This document shows positions 6,859 to 14,716 of a DNA stretch of 15,208 nucleotides, piece by piece. Where the stretch lies: contig JAFDGP010000045.1 in assembly GCA_019309245.1 (NCBI GenBank), positions 8,724-23,931 of the forward strand, written 5' to 3'. A model generated the notes under the pieces. It made no database searches, was not told the DNA's origin, and was given only the letters and a program-made list of their open reading frames with translations. Within the stretch, counting starts at the first letter, position 1, and each line of letters begins with the position of its first letter. The position numbers were made by a program, and so were the translations under genes. This DNA is from Deltaproteobacteria bacterium (GTDB taxonomy: Bacteria; Desulfobacterota; Desulfobacteria; Desulfobacterales; C00003060).

Positions 6859-7194
6859 TCATTTCGCGACGGCAACGGCGACCGCCTCGATATAGGTCGG
6901 TTCTAAAAAGGCGCATCGCGGGCTGGCCTGAGGGGATTTTCGGGCCCGCCTTGGGTCGCTTTCCGGCCCAAGGCGGGTCTGAGGAGCTTCCCGGGCCAAC
7001 AGGGCAAGGTTATGTCGGATCGTGGCGCACCTGGCATAAAGATCCCTGAAAAAGGCCACATCAAAATCGCCCCGGTCAATGTCAAGATGCGGGCCGCTGT
7101 ACGTCTTGAACGTAGCCATCATCTGGGACAGTTCGTTCATGACTGTTTCGAGGGCCTTTTGGCCGGGATCTGTGGCCTGCGGCTCTGATGACAT
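6859..7194 (-). CDS. Hypothetical protein, 111 residues
   Basis: I do not recognise this protein. The ATG at 7194 is set by a strong Shine-Dalgarno (GGGAGGTGA, eight bases upstream); an earlier in-frame ATG at 7263 has no such site. The N-terminal 20 residues are polar. Residues about 17-70 should be mostly helical (VMNELSQMMATFKTY, then FDVAFFRDLYARCATIRHNLALLA). A charged, Arg- and Pro-rich linker follows, and the end reads YIEAVAVAVAK. There is no signal peptide, membrane segment or metal motif. It lies downstream of the hybrid kinase on the same strand, but 370 bp away, and converges with the FlhG-like gene. The amphipathic helices suggest a small helical-bundle partner protein, but no function is proposed. 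Confidence 0.62.
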   Translation of the reverse strand: MSSEPQATDPGQKALETVMNELSQMMATFKTYSGPHLDIDRGDFDVAFFRDLYARCATIRHNLALLAREAPQTRLGPESDPRRARKSPQASPRCAFLEPTYIEAVAVAVAK

Positions 7195-7300
7195 GATCCA
7201 TTCACCTCCCATGTAGCGTGAGGGGCCTTTCCCCTGCCCCTTCACCTCCCAGGCACAAATCATACCATGTGTCCGCCAGCTGAGCCTGCACCGGTTTCGC

Positions 7301-7329
7301 TTGCCTGATTAATAAATAATACTTATTAT
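7301..7329 (+). promoter_or_regulatory. Candidate plus-strand promoter in the gap before the hybrid kinase 3' end
   Basis: TTGCCT (7301-7306) and TATTAT (7324-7329) are separated by exactly 17 bases inside the most AT-rich stretch of the middle of the window. It would start a plus-strand RNA near 7336 that runs into the 3' end of the kinase gene in antisense. AT-rich DNA produces such matches by chance, and on the minus strand the same stretch could instead serve the 111-residue gene. Apart from this and the small ORF below, 7195-7564 shows nothing. Confidence 0.35.
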
Positions 7330-7493
7330 CTAAATGGGTTACGCCAAGAATCCCCGCAGGACGGTTGGGCACGACAGTCTTATATTGAAGACACGCAAGA
7401 CCCCTCGAATACGATTTTGTAAATCACATGGTCATTCCGGTAGGCATGAGCGAGGTGTCCATCGAAATCAAAAAAACCGGGGGAGAAAACTTG

Positions 7494-7592
7494 ATGGCTT
7501 GTCTATTATGGGAGATGCAGCACGAGATCACGTCCGAAAGTGAGAACATTCGGGGCTCGATCTGTCATTTTGTGGGCCTGTCCACTTGGTGA
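7494..7592 (+). CDS. Candidate small ORF, 32 residues, antisense overlap with kinase 3' end
   Basis: The ATG at 7494 has an excellent ribosome site (GGGGGAG, with GGAG at 7482-7485, eight bases upstream). The frame ends at a TGA at 7590-7592. The peptide begins MACLLWEMQHEITSES and ends CHFVGLSTW. The same frame is open upstream to in-frame ATGs at 7446 and 7428 (up to 54 residues), but those lack ribosome sites. A possible promoter is at 7301-7329. The last 28 bases overlap the hybrid kinase gene on the opposite strand. No family is recognised. It may be a real small protein, a non-coding antisense RNA, or chance. Confidence 0.22.
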   Translation: MACLLWEMQHEITSESENIRGSICHFVGLSTW

Positions 7593-9496
7593 TTGAGCAC
7601 CTGTCTGATGGTGCGGGAAAGCTGTTTTGCTGAAAAAGGTTTTTGAATAAAACCATTGCACCCGCGAGCCAATATCTCGCTCGCCTCGCCTTCGACACTG
7701 TAACCGCTTGAAAGCAGGACCCGGACCTCCGGATTGACCTCTTTCATTTTGTCATAGGCTTCTCCACCGCCCATGTCCGGCATGATCATGTCCAAGATCA
7801 CCATGTCGATGTCGCCCTTGTGTGCCTTGTAGACCTCAACGGCCTCTTTGCCCGACCTGGCCAAGAATACCTTGTATCCCATTTCCCGCAGGATTTCTTC
7901 GCCCACCTCAAGAATCATATCCTCGTCGTCAACAAGCAGGATAGACTCTGTACCCCGGCACAAGGTTTCGGGATTGTCCTGCTTTTTTGGAATTTCCTTA
8001 TCTGAAACCGGCAAAAAGATATGAAATGTCGTCCCGTTGCCCTTTGCGCTTGAGACATTGATCACACCGCCGTGGTTTTTGATGATGCCGTAGGCCGACG
8101 CCAGGCCAAGACCTGTGCCACGGCCCATCTCCTTTGTGGTAAAAAACGGCTCAAAGATTCGCCTCTGGGTCGTTTCATCCATACCCACGCCGGTGTCCTT
8201 CACCTGCACCCGGACATAGCGTCCACCATTGATCCCGTAAGTCGCAGCCCCCTGATCCGGAATGGACACGTTCCTCGTCTCAACGAACAAGTCCCCACCA
8301 TTCGGCATAGCATGCCATGCATTGACATACAGATTCAACAGGACCTGTTCGATTTGACCACGATCCACCTCCACGGTCCAGATGTCCTGCTGCAACGCTG
8401 GATGGATAACAATGTCTTTTTTAGTTCGTCCAAACATCTCCATGCTTCTCTGGACCAGGGTGTTTAAGTCCGTGGGTTTGACTTCGTACTTGCCACCACG
8501 TGCAAAGCCCAACAGTTGCCGGGTCAAATTGGCCCCGCTTTCAACGATGTTTTCGATGCCCTTCAGGTGTTCGTAATGAGGATGGTCTCCATTGATGTTC
8601 AAAAACATCAGGGAGGTTCGCCCCTGGATACCCATAAGCAAGTTATTAAAATCATGGGCAATACCTCCAGCCAGGGTGCCGATGGCCTGCATCTTCTGGG
8701 CTTGAGCGAGCTGCATTTCCATCTTCTTGCGCTCCGTGATGTCTCTGAGTATGCCGACCAGTCCGACCATCTTGCCGTCGGAACCAAACTGGGGTGCTCC
8801 GTTCAAGCTGAAAAGTCGTGGCGAGCCATCCCGGTGAACCAGGGTGCAGGAAATATCCCGAATCGTTTCGAGGCTGTTTTTCATTCGGGTAAAGACCTCG
8901 TTGCATTCACTTACCCGATCCTTCGGAACAAAGTCCGAAAATGTCTTTCCAATGACCTCTTGAGCCTGGTAACCTAAGAGTTTTTCACAGGCCGGGTTTA
9001 CATAGGTAAAAGTTCCATCGGGACCCAGGGTGTAAATGATATCCGGAGAATTGTTTACCAGATACTCGTAGCGTTTCTCGGACAACTGCAACTTGCCGTT
9101 AATCGCCTCATATTCCCGCTCCAGTCTCTTTTTTTCTATGGCATTTTCAACCCGCTTCAACAATTCATCGAACTCGAAGGGCTTGCGCAGATAATCATGC
9201 GCCCCTTTTCTAAGTGACTCCACGGCAGAATCAATAGAGGCGTGTCCGGTGATCACAATGACCAGAGAATCCAGGCGGTGTTCTGTAATGTGATCCATGA
9301 TTTCCAGGCCATTCATATCGGGCATCACGATGTCCAACAACACCAGATCCACATCGTGATGGGCGAGACAGGCCAAGGCCTCTGCTCCGCTGCCCGCGGT
9401 CTGGGTTTCATAGCCCTCACTGCTGAGCAACACCTCCAGGCTGTCGCACATCCTGGGCTCGTCATCGACGATAAGGATCGTGGGTTTGGTGGTCAT
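7565..9496 (-). CDS. Hybrid sensor histidine kinase (REC-PAS-HisKA-HATPase-REC)
   Basis: A soluble 643-residue kinase. The N-terminal receiver (about 5-122) has the acidic pair DD11-12, phosphoacceptor D55 (LVLLDIVMPD), the Thr of VITGHAS and K105. A PAS domain (about 140-255) ends RDITERKK. The dimerisation/phosphoacceptor helix carries the H-box GGIAHDFNNLL (277-287, His281). The catalytic domain has the N-box NLYVNAWHAM, DTGVGM (434-439), FEPFFTTK (448-455) and GRGTGLGLA (458-466). A second receiver (about 517-638) has D569 and K619. All catalytic residues are present. There are no membrane segments, so the input is either cytoplasmic, through PAS, or phosphate received on the first receiver. 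No DNA-binding output is fused. The ATG has GGAGGTGA upstream. It follows the HDOD kinase gene by 106 bp on the same strand, so a shared transcript and phosphorelay are plausible. Confidence 0.93.
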   Translation of the reverse strand: MTTKPTILIVDDEPRMCDSLEVLLSSEGYETQTAGSGAEALACLAHHDVDLVLLDIVMPDMNGLEIMDHITEHRLDSLVIVITGHASIDSAVESLRKGAHDYLRKPFEFDELLKRVENAIEKKRLEREYEAINGKLQLSEKRYEYLVNNSPDIIYTLGPDGTFTYVNPACEKLLGYQAQEVIGKTFSDFVPKDRVSECNEVFTRMKNSLETIRDISCTLVHRDGSPRLFSLNGAPQFGSDGKMVGLVGILRDITERKKMEMQLAQAQKMQAIGTLAGGIAHDFNNLLMGIQGRTSLMFLNINGDHPHYEHLKGIENIVESGANLTRQLLGFARGGKYEVKPTDLNTLVQRSMEMFGRTKKDIVIHPALQQDIWTVEVDRGQIEQVLLNLYVNAWHAMPNGGDLFVETRNVSIPDQGAATYGINGGRYVRVQVKDTGVGMDETTQRRIFEPFFTTKEMGRGTGLGLASAYGIIKNHGGVINVSSAKGNGTTFHIFLPVSDKEIPKKQDNPETLCRGTESILLVDDEDMILEVGEEILREMGYKVFLARSGKEAVEVYKAHKGDIDMVILDMIMPDMGGGEAYDKMKEVNPEVRVLLSSGYSVEGEASEILARGCNGFIQKPFSAKQLSRTIRQVLNHQVDRPTK

Positions 9497-9602
9497 TGCC
9501 TTTCACCTCCCAGGCCCAATGCCATTAATTTCACGGTTTTTGTTCCATGGAAGTGACAATCCGGCTCATCCCTGGACATTCCTGCCATTGCAGGACGGTA
9601 TG

Positions 9603-11762
9603 TTATGCAGCGGGGCCCGTGCCCACCGGCAGGGACACCGTGAAGGTCGTGCCCTGACCAGGGGTGCTCTGATAAGACAGGGTCCCTTGGAGATCCCTGA
9701 CGATGTTGTACGCCACAGAAAGACCCAATCCGGCGTGTGCCCCCTGTTTTGAACTCACGAACGGCTCGAACAAGCGCGACCTAACCCCTTCCGGAATGCC
9801 GGGGCCCTCGTCTCGAACCTGGATCTCGACAGACCCGCCCGGCAAGGCCGCATCCCCGGATGACTCCATGCGTCTTTTCGGAATATAATCGGTTGAAATA
9901 AAGAGCCTTCCTCCATCGGGCATGGCTTCAGCGGCATTTTTGATCAAGTTGATTAACACCTGCTTTAAGGCGTTCTTTTCCGAAAAAACCGTGGGCAATG
10001 ACGGCTTCAGAATGGCCTCCAGCTTAACCTTGGCATCCCGCCCGAGAGAGGCCTTTATGATCCTGATCAAGTCGGACACCAGGGCGTTGATATCCACAGG
10101 CTCTGTCTGTTTGGCCTCGGGTTCGGAAAAATCGGCCAGCCGTCCTACAATCAGTGCAACGCGATCCAGCTCTTCGCCGATGATCTTCAGGTCTGTTTGA
10201 GCGGCATCGTCTTTCGGCAGCTTCATGCCCAAGATCTTAAGATAGTTCTTGATAATCCCCAGGGGGTTGTTGACTTCGTGCACCACCTTTTTGGCAATGG
10301 CCGAGGCCGCGGCCAGACGCTCGGTTTGAACCAGCCGGGCCTGGGCTTCACGCATCCCGTCTGCATACAGGGCCAGAGCCGCCTGACGGGAAAACATGGT
10401 AAGCAGGCTCATCTGATTGGACAGCAACGATAATCCAGGCTGATCCACGCCCAGCACGATCACACCAACATGGTGTGCATGCGCGCTCATGGGCACGCAC
10501 AGGATGCCGTCTGTGCCGACCAAACGGACCAGCTGCCGGTCAAGAATCGTTAAGGGCACGTCCTTGAGTTGACCAAAAGAATCCAAGGAATCCCCGGCCG
10601 CCAGACAACGCACAGCCAGGCACGTCACTCCCTCAAAAGGGATGGCCAATTCTTTGATAAGGGCCTCCTGAGGCGACTGCATACCGCCCTTTCCCACCAG
10701 GGCCTTTTCCTTGGGGTCATAGAGTAAAAACAAGATCTGGTCAATGTCGAACAAGACCTGAAGGCCTTGTGTGATGACGGCCAGGATGGCCTGTTGTCCA
10801 TTGGCATCCAGCAGGTTTTGAAGGGTCCCCTGAAGCAGGGAAACGTCTCGGACGTTGCGGAGAAGAGCGATCTCTTTTTGATGTTCCTTTTCGGAAAGCG
10901 CAACAGAGGCCTGCGGGCTCTCGATCTCAATGCCCAAAGACTGAGCCACTTCTTCAACGTTTTGCCTGCCATCGGCCACCAGGGCCTCAACGTCATCAGG
11001 GCTGAATCCGAACAGCGCCTGTGCGATTTCAAGCGCCCGAGCGCTGTTGCCCTCACCCTTGCTCAACGCGTTGGCCAGGCAAACAATCTTGACCAGGGGA
11101 AGCGCGTCTTTGATCCGGTCGTTGGGCTCGTGATGGTACAAAACGGCATCCGCCATAAATGACTGTAGGTGCCATTGCCCAATCATCCATGCCCCGACTT
11201 CCGCATGGTCCGCCCCAAAATGTTTTCGTTCTAATGCGCCCACGGCGTCCGGGCCGGTATCGGACTTCAAGATCTGTGCATAGTCTTTGGGAAAGTTGAC
11301 CCAAAGGACCAGTTTGCCGATATCGTGTAACAAGCCCGACAAAAAGGCCTCATCGGAAGAGCTGTACGAGGTTTTTTTGGCAATCAATTCAGCCACTGTG
11401 GCACACAGTAACCCATGATACCAAAACTGTTTCAACCTGAAGGCATCGTCCCCCTTGCTCACCCCGAAGACCCGGAACACGGCGGCACTGACCGCAATAT
11501 TCTTGACCGCCTCAGTCCCCAGCATAAGCAACGCCTGGTTCACACTGGTGACCCGGACGGACAACCCGTAGAAGGCGGAGTTGACCATCTTCATGACCCT
11601 GGCACTCAGCGAGGAGTCTTTACTAATGATTTCAGATATTTCCTCAATACTTCCCGCCTGATTATTGCAAGCGTCGATAAGTTTCAAAAGAATATGAGGC
11701 AAGCTCGGAAGGTTTTTGGAGGTTTTGATTCTGTCGAAGAGCCGGGCCGATTCTGGTTTCAT
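9603..11762 (-). CDS. HDOD-GAF-like sensor histidine kinase
   Basis: A 719-residue soluble protein. An HDOD domain (about 8-215; NLPSLPHILLKLI 17-29) keeps the HD-type signature GLLHDIGK (143-150) and further His residues (H186, H210, H211), which many HDOD proteins have lost. A GAF-like region follows (about 310-470), then a phosphoacceptor helix with VVHEVNNPLGIIKNYL (493-508, His495). The ATPase domain has NLIKNAAEAMPDGG (605-618), DEGPGIP (651-657), FEPFVSSK (665-672) and GLGLSVAYN (678-686). There is no receiver and no membrane segment. The ATG at 11762 is taken because HDOD similarity begins at once. It lacks a Shine-Dalgarno but overlaps the stop of a short leader ORF (ATGA). An in-frame GTG at 11867 would add 35 basic, unconserved residues. 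HDOD domains usually scaffold signalling proteins. A strong promoter lies at 11924-11952, and the hybrid kinase gene follows. Confidence 0.92.
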   Translation of the reverse strand: MKPESARLFDRIKTSKNLPSLPHILLKLIDACNNQAGSIEEISEIISKDSSLSARVMKMVNSAFYGLSVRVTSVNQALLMLGTEAVKNIAVSAAVFRVFGVSKGDDAFRLKQFWYHGLLCATVAELIAKKTSYSSSDEAFLSGLLHDIGKLVLWVNFPKDYAQILKSDTGPDAVGALERKHFGADHAEVGAWMIGQWHLQSFMADAVLYHHEPNDRIKDALPLVKIVCLANALSKGEGNSARALEIAQALFGFSPDDVEALVADGRQNVEEVAQSLGIEIESPQASVALSEKEHQKEIALLRNVRDVSLLQGTLQNLLDANGQQAILAVITQGLQVLFDIDQILFLLYDPKEKALVGKGGMQSPQEALIKELAIPFEGVTCLAVRCLAAGDSLDSFGQLKDVPLTILDRQLVRLVGTDGILCVPMSAHAHHVGVIVLGVDQPGLSLLSNQMSLLTMFSRQAALALYADGMREAQARLVQTERLAAASAIAKKVVHEVNNPLGIIKNYLKILGMKLPKDDAAQTDLKIIGEELDRVALIVGRLADFSEPEAKQTEPVDINALVSDLIRIIKASLGRDAKVKLEAILKPSLPTVFSEKNALKQVLINLIKNAAEAMPDGGRLFISTDYIPKRRMESSGDAALPGGSVEIQVRDEGPGIPEGVRSRLFEPFVSSKQGAHAGLGLSVAYNIVRDLQGTLSYQSTPGQGTTFTVSLPVGTGPAA

Positions 11763-11833
11763 CTCGATTCGGATATTGGCAATCCTGTTGAGGGTGATTC
11801 GGATGTTTCGCCACAGGCGGAAAAAGCAACCAT
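11759..11833 (-). CDS. Possible 24-residue leader peptide coupled to the HDOD kinase
   Basis: A short frame starts at the ATG at 11833 and ends with a TGA (11759-11761) that overlaps the kinase ATG (11760-11762). It lies wholly in the leader of the promoter at 11924-11952. Coupled translation would explain why the kinase start has no ribosome site of its own. The leader start itself has only a weak, distant AAGG. The peptide (MVAFSACGETSES onward) matches nothing I know. The same frame is open upstream, but upstream of the promoter. Confidence 0.22.
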   Translation of the reverse strand: MVAFSACGETSESPSTGLPISESR

Positions 11834-11923
11834 GATGTGCGCTTCGGCCTTGGATCTGCCGGTACACGCCAATCCCGTGGTGTAATCACGGATCGTGTGT
11901 CTGAAATGCGCACAATCAATAAA

Positions 11924-11952
11924 ATAATATCCAACCAACGGTAATATGTCAA
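11924..11952 (-). promoter_or_regulatory. Strong sigma70 promoter for the HDOD kinase (and probably the hybrid kinase)
   Basis: On the minus strand a perfect TTGACA (11947-11952) is followed after exactly 17 bases by TATTAT (11924-11929, five of six). This is the best housekeeping promoter in the window. The start would be near 11917, giving a leader of about 155 bases. Confidence 0.7.
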
Positions 11953-12104
11953 ATTTTGTGTCGGCCCGCGCCCTTGCTTCACCTGCGGAACCGGAGGCCA
12001 CAACCCCGGGTATCCCGGCAAGAATGGGAAGGAAATCCTCGGTGCACAACCGGTATGATCAGGAGGCAGGGGCAGGGATCTCGCGGGTCGATTTTAGGGC
12101 GGGC

Positions 12105-12143
12105 AAAAAAATGCCCGCCTGAGAAGGCCTCTGCAGGCGGGCA
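12105..12143 (-). terminator. Intrinsic terminator of adk
   Basis: Sixteen bases after the adk stop, on the minus strand, TGCCCGCCT (12135-12143) pairs with AGGCGGGCA (12112-12120) across a 14-base loop holding the palindrome AGGCCT. Seven T residues follow (12105-12111). The stem's second arm can alternatively pair with GCCCGCC just beyond the T-run, which gives a competing hairpin. Confidence 0.88.
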
Positions 12144-12158
12144 CCGGTAACAAGCGCA

Positions 12159-12836
12159 TTAACCCAGCTTTGACATCAACTCCGCGGTCACCTCTTTTAC
12201 ACTGGGGGCGCCGTCAAGCGTAATATATTTGATTTTGCCTTCATTTTCGGCCTTGTCTTTAAAATAGTACGCTGCCGCCAAGGTCCCCGTATCCGTATCG
12301 TAGTAGATATTGTGACGCTTGTTGATGGCCTCTTCGTCCTGGTCGTCGGAACGGGCGGACAGCTCCCCGCCGCATACCCGGCACCGATCCCCGTCCGGCT
12401 TGATCGCATCAATATAAATATTGTTGGGGTGGTTGTTGTCGTTGGCACACAGGCGCCGACCCATGATCCGGTTCTTCGCAATCTCTCGATCCAGAATAAC
12501 CTCAATGACGATATCCAGGTCCAGCCCGGCGGCCCTCAGAGCCTCATCCAATCGGACAGCCTGTTCTTTGCTCCTGGGAAATCCGTCCAGGAGCCACCCG
12601 TTTTTGCAATCATCTTGTTTCAGGCGATCCAGTATCATCGGAATGGTGATGTCATCCGGCACCAGCTCACCCCGGTCGATATACTCTTTCGCCTTGATAC
12701 CAATTTCCGTCTGATTCTTGATGTTCTCGCGAAAGATCGCCCCCGACTCAATATGGGGCAGATTGTATTTCTCCTTCACAATCGCGCCCTGCGTTCCTTT
12801 GCCACTGCCGTTCGGCCCAAACATCAGGATGTTCAT
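12159..12836 (-). CDS. adk: Adenylate kinase with metal-binding lid
   Basis: A 225-residue cytoplasmic enzyme that interconverts 2 ADP and ATP + AMP. The P-loop is GPNGSGKGTQ (7-16). AMP-site residues are in IESGAIFRENI (29-39), with a second signature WLLDGFPRSKEQA (81-93). The lid begins RIMGRRLC (123-130) and carries Cys130-X5-His136-X15-Cys152-X2-Cys155. This spacing equals the Cys-His-Cys-Cys site known from Desulfovibrio gigas adenylate kinase, which binds Zn, Co or Fe; most other lids use four Cys or none. ARSDDQDEEAINKR (161-174) is the usual Arg-Asp lid hinge. The ATG follows GGAGAGG. It is downstream of icd with a 214-bp gap and ends at a clear terminator. That gap holds a perfect TTGACA (13049-13054) with only a poor -10, and a CTCCTGC/GCAGGAG hairpin. 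Confidence 0.95.
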   Translation of the reverse strand: MNILMFGPNGSGKGTQGAIVKEKYNLPHIESGAIFRENIKNQTEIGIKAKEYIDRGELVPDDITIPMILDRLKQDDCKNGWLLDGFPRSKEQAVRLDEALRAAGLDLDIVIEVILDREIAKNRIMGRRLCANDNNHPNNIYIDAIKPDGDRCRVCGGELSARSDDQDEEAINKRHNIYYDTDTGTLAAAYYFKDKAENEGKIKYITLDGAPSVKEVTAELMSKLG

Positions 12837-13050
12837 AAACCTCTCCTTTCCTTTCTGTTTTTTTATCCCCTTTGAAAAACGCGCCGCCCTGGATCACGGG
12901 CCAACCACTTGCGCGAACGGCCCTCAGGTCGTCTTGGCTCGAGAAAATCAACGCCAACGCATGGCCGTAGGCAAGGCAAACCTCCTCCTGCCGTCTTATC
13001 GCAGGAGATGCTCCCGCCCAGGGCTCCCCTACAAGAAATGCATCCGATTG

Positions 13051-14283
13051 TCAAGGGATTTCAGGACGAAACGATCCCGCAAGTCGCTCCCCCACGGCCG
13101 CGATAAAGGCTTCTGTGGTGGCCACCTGCCGGGCAGGAACTTCTGAAATCCGCGCCAGGTCTCCCGTCATGATCCCGTCAGTTTCAATGGTCTGGCGGAC
13201 CGCATTTTCCAAATGGTCCGCAAATGTCTCCAGGGCCGACACCTTGTCCAGTTGTCCCCGTTTCCTGAGTGCGCCGCTCCAGGCAAAGATGATCGCTGTG
13301 GGGTTTGTGGAAGTCTTTTCCCGTTTGAGATGCTGGTAATAATGCCGCTGCACGGTCCCGTGGGCCGCCTCATATTCCACACAACCTCCCGGAGACACCA
13401 GCACCGAGGTCAACAACCCCAGGCTCCCATAGGCCGATCCCACCAGGTCGGACATCACATCCCCGTCGTAGTTCTTACAAGCCCACAGGAATCCACCCTC
13501 GGACCGCACCATGCGGGCCACCGCGTCGTCGATCAGCGTGTAAAAAAATTCGATGCCGGCCTCTTTGAACCGTTTCTCGTATCCTTCCTCGGTAAAAACC
13601 CGTTCAAACAAGGCCTTAAAGGTCCCGTCATAGGTCTTTGATACCGTATCTTTCGTCGCAAACCATACCGGCACCCCGCGATCCAGACCGTAGGAAAAGC
13701 ACGCCCGGGCAAAATTTTCTATTGATGCAATCAGGTTGTGGGTGGCCTGGACAATCCCGGCCTCGCCGAACTCATGTATCGTTTCGCGTACTTGACGCCC
13801 ATCGGCCATGGTCAGGACCAGTTCGGCCTTGCACGGCCCGTCCACCGCGTGTTCCGTGTTCTGGTACACGTCGCCGTAGGCATGCCGGCCGATGATAATG
13901 GGCTTTTTCCAGAATCGGATCGCGGGCTTGATATTGGCGAGCACAATGGGTTCCCGAAACACGGTCCCGTCCAACATCGCCCGGATGGTGCCGTTCGGGC
14001 TTTTCCACTGTTTTTTTAGGCCGTATTCTTTGACCCGGTCTGCGTTCGGGGTGATCGTCGCGCACTTGACCCCGACCCCGTATTTCTTAACGGCCTCGGC
14101 GGCCTCGACGGTAACGCGATCATCGGTGCGGTCTCTGTTTTCAAGGCCCAGATCATAATAGACTGTGTTCAGGGCCACGTACGGCTCGATGAGACGTTTC
14201 CTGACCATATGCCACATGATCCGAGCCATCTCATCGCCGTCCATCTCCACGATGGGGGTCTTCATCTCGATTTTTGCTGCCAT
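13051..14283 (-). CDS. icd: NADP-dependent isocitrate dehydrogenase, eukaryote-like type
   Basis: A 410-residue enzyme that converts isocitrate + NADP to 2-oxoglutarate + CO2 + NADPH in the citric acid cycle. It aligns by eye with human IDH1 (414 residues), not with E. coli Icd. Landmarks are VEMDGDEMARIMW (12-24), KSPNGTIR (94-101), FREPI (109-113, Arg110) and IGRHAYGD (131-138, Arg133 at the human R132 position). Lys211 lies in ATKDTVSKTYDG, and the metal-binding Asp residues are in NYDGDVMSD (271-279). EAAHGTVQRHY (305-315) contains Arg313-His314, the pair that favours the NADP 2'-phosphate. All catalytic residues are present. The ATG at 14283 is placed by homology, with GGGGAA about eight bases upstream; an in-frame extension to 14394 is not conserved. 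In sulfate reducers that oxidise acetyl-CoA through the cycle, this enzyme supplies NADPH. Confidence 0.95.
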   Translation of the reverse strand: MAAKIEMKTPIVEMDGDEMARIMWHMVRKRLIEPYVALNTVYYDLGLENRDRTDDRVTVEAAEAVKKYGVGVKCATITPNADRVKEYGLKKQWKSPNGTIRAMLDGTVFREPIVLANIKPAIRFWKKPIIIGRHAYGDVYQNTEHAVDGPCKAELVLTMADGRQVRETIHEFGEAGIVQATHNLIASIENFARACFSYGLDRGVPVWFATKDTVSKTYDGTFKALFERVFTEEGYEKRFKEAGIEFFYTLIDDAVARMVRSEGGFLWACKNYDGDVMSDLVGSAYGSLGLLTSVLVSPGGCVEYEAAHGTVQRHYYQHLKREKTSTNPTAIIFAWSGALRKRGQLDKVSALETFADHLENAVRQTIETDGIMTGDLARISEVPARQVATTEAFIAAVGERLAGSFRPEIP

Positions 14284-14677
14284 CTCACATTCCCCGGGAG
14301 AAAGCGTCGACCAACGTTTTCTTGAAAAACAAGCGGACCGGCGGGTCTCGCCTAGGCTGCGATCACCATTAACATATCGACATCTCATTGCCAACAGGCT
14401 GAGTGTAAAACAGGGATCGTATCTTCATGATTCATTTTCCATTTAACCTCATTAACCTGCATTCCTTGAGTAGCTGCCGGTGTTGAGCGTTTTCGGATGA
14501 GGTTCCATACGTACGGCTTGATGACAAATAAAGCTCCCCACAACGACTACAAAACCTACAAATTTGTTCCAATCTGACCGGTGCCTCCGCAAAAATGTAT
14601 TATTTCACTCCGGGCCACTCCAGGCATAACAGAAGAAGTGCATACAATGTCAAATGGTTATAGAGACTCCCCCCTCT
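14284..14677. other. Divergent intergenic region between icd and amt
   Basis: No gene is seen. The icd promoter should lie here on the minus strand, but I found no pair better than TTGGCA with a poor TAATGG. A perfect 10-bp palindrome ACAAATTTGT (14558-14567) could be an operator. Short open frames have no ribosome site. NtrC-type enhancer sites for amt would be expected here, but none is clear by eye. Confidence 0.45.
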
Positions 14678-14693
14678 TGGTACAGCTTTTGCC
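14678..14693 (+). promoter_or_regulatory. Sigma54 (RpoN) promoter for amt
   Basis: TGGTACAGCTTTTGCC has GG and TTGC at exactly the -24/-12 spacing of the sigma54 consensus (TGGCACG-N4-TTGCW), with mismatches only at weaker positions. Ammonium transporter genes are classic NtrC/sigma54 targets. The transcript would start near 14704, 64 bases before the amt ATG. Confidence 0.65.
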
Positions 14694-14716
14694 ATAGTGT
14701 TTGATTTACGAATATC

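Noticed and set aside
7334..7543. A 69-codon plus-strand frame starting near the candidate promoter
   Set aside because: No ribosome site and a basic, low-information product; the overlapping frame ending at 7592 has the better start signal.
11759..12049. A 96-codon minus-strand frame ending at the HDOD kinase start
   Set aside because: Its GTG start lies upstream of the strong promoter at 11924-11952 and the protein looks unstructured. Only the last 24 codons, downstream of the promoter, are kept as a possible leader peptide.
12863..13054. A 63-codon minus-strand frame between icd and adk
   Set aside because: Cys/Arg/Pro-rich product with no family signal or ribosome site. The gap is treated as non-coding.
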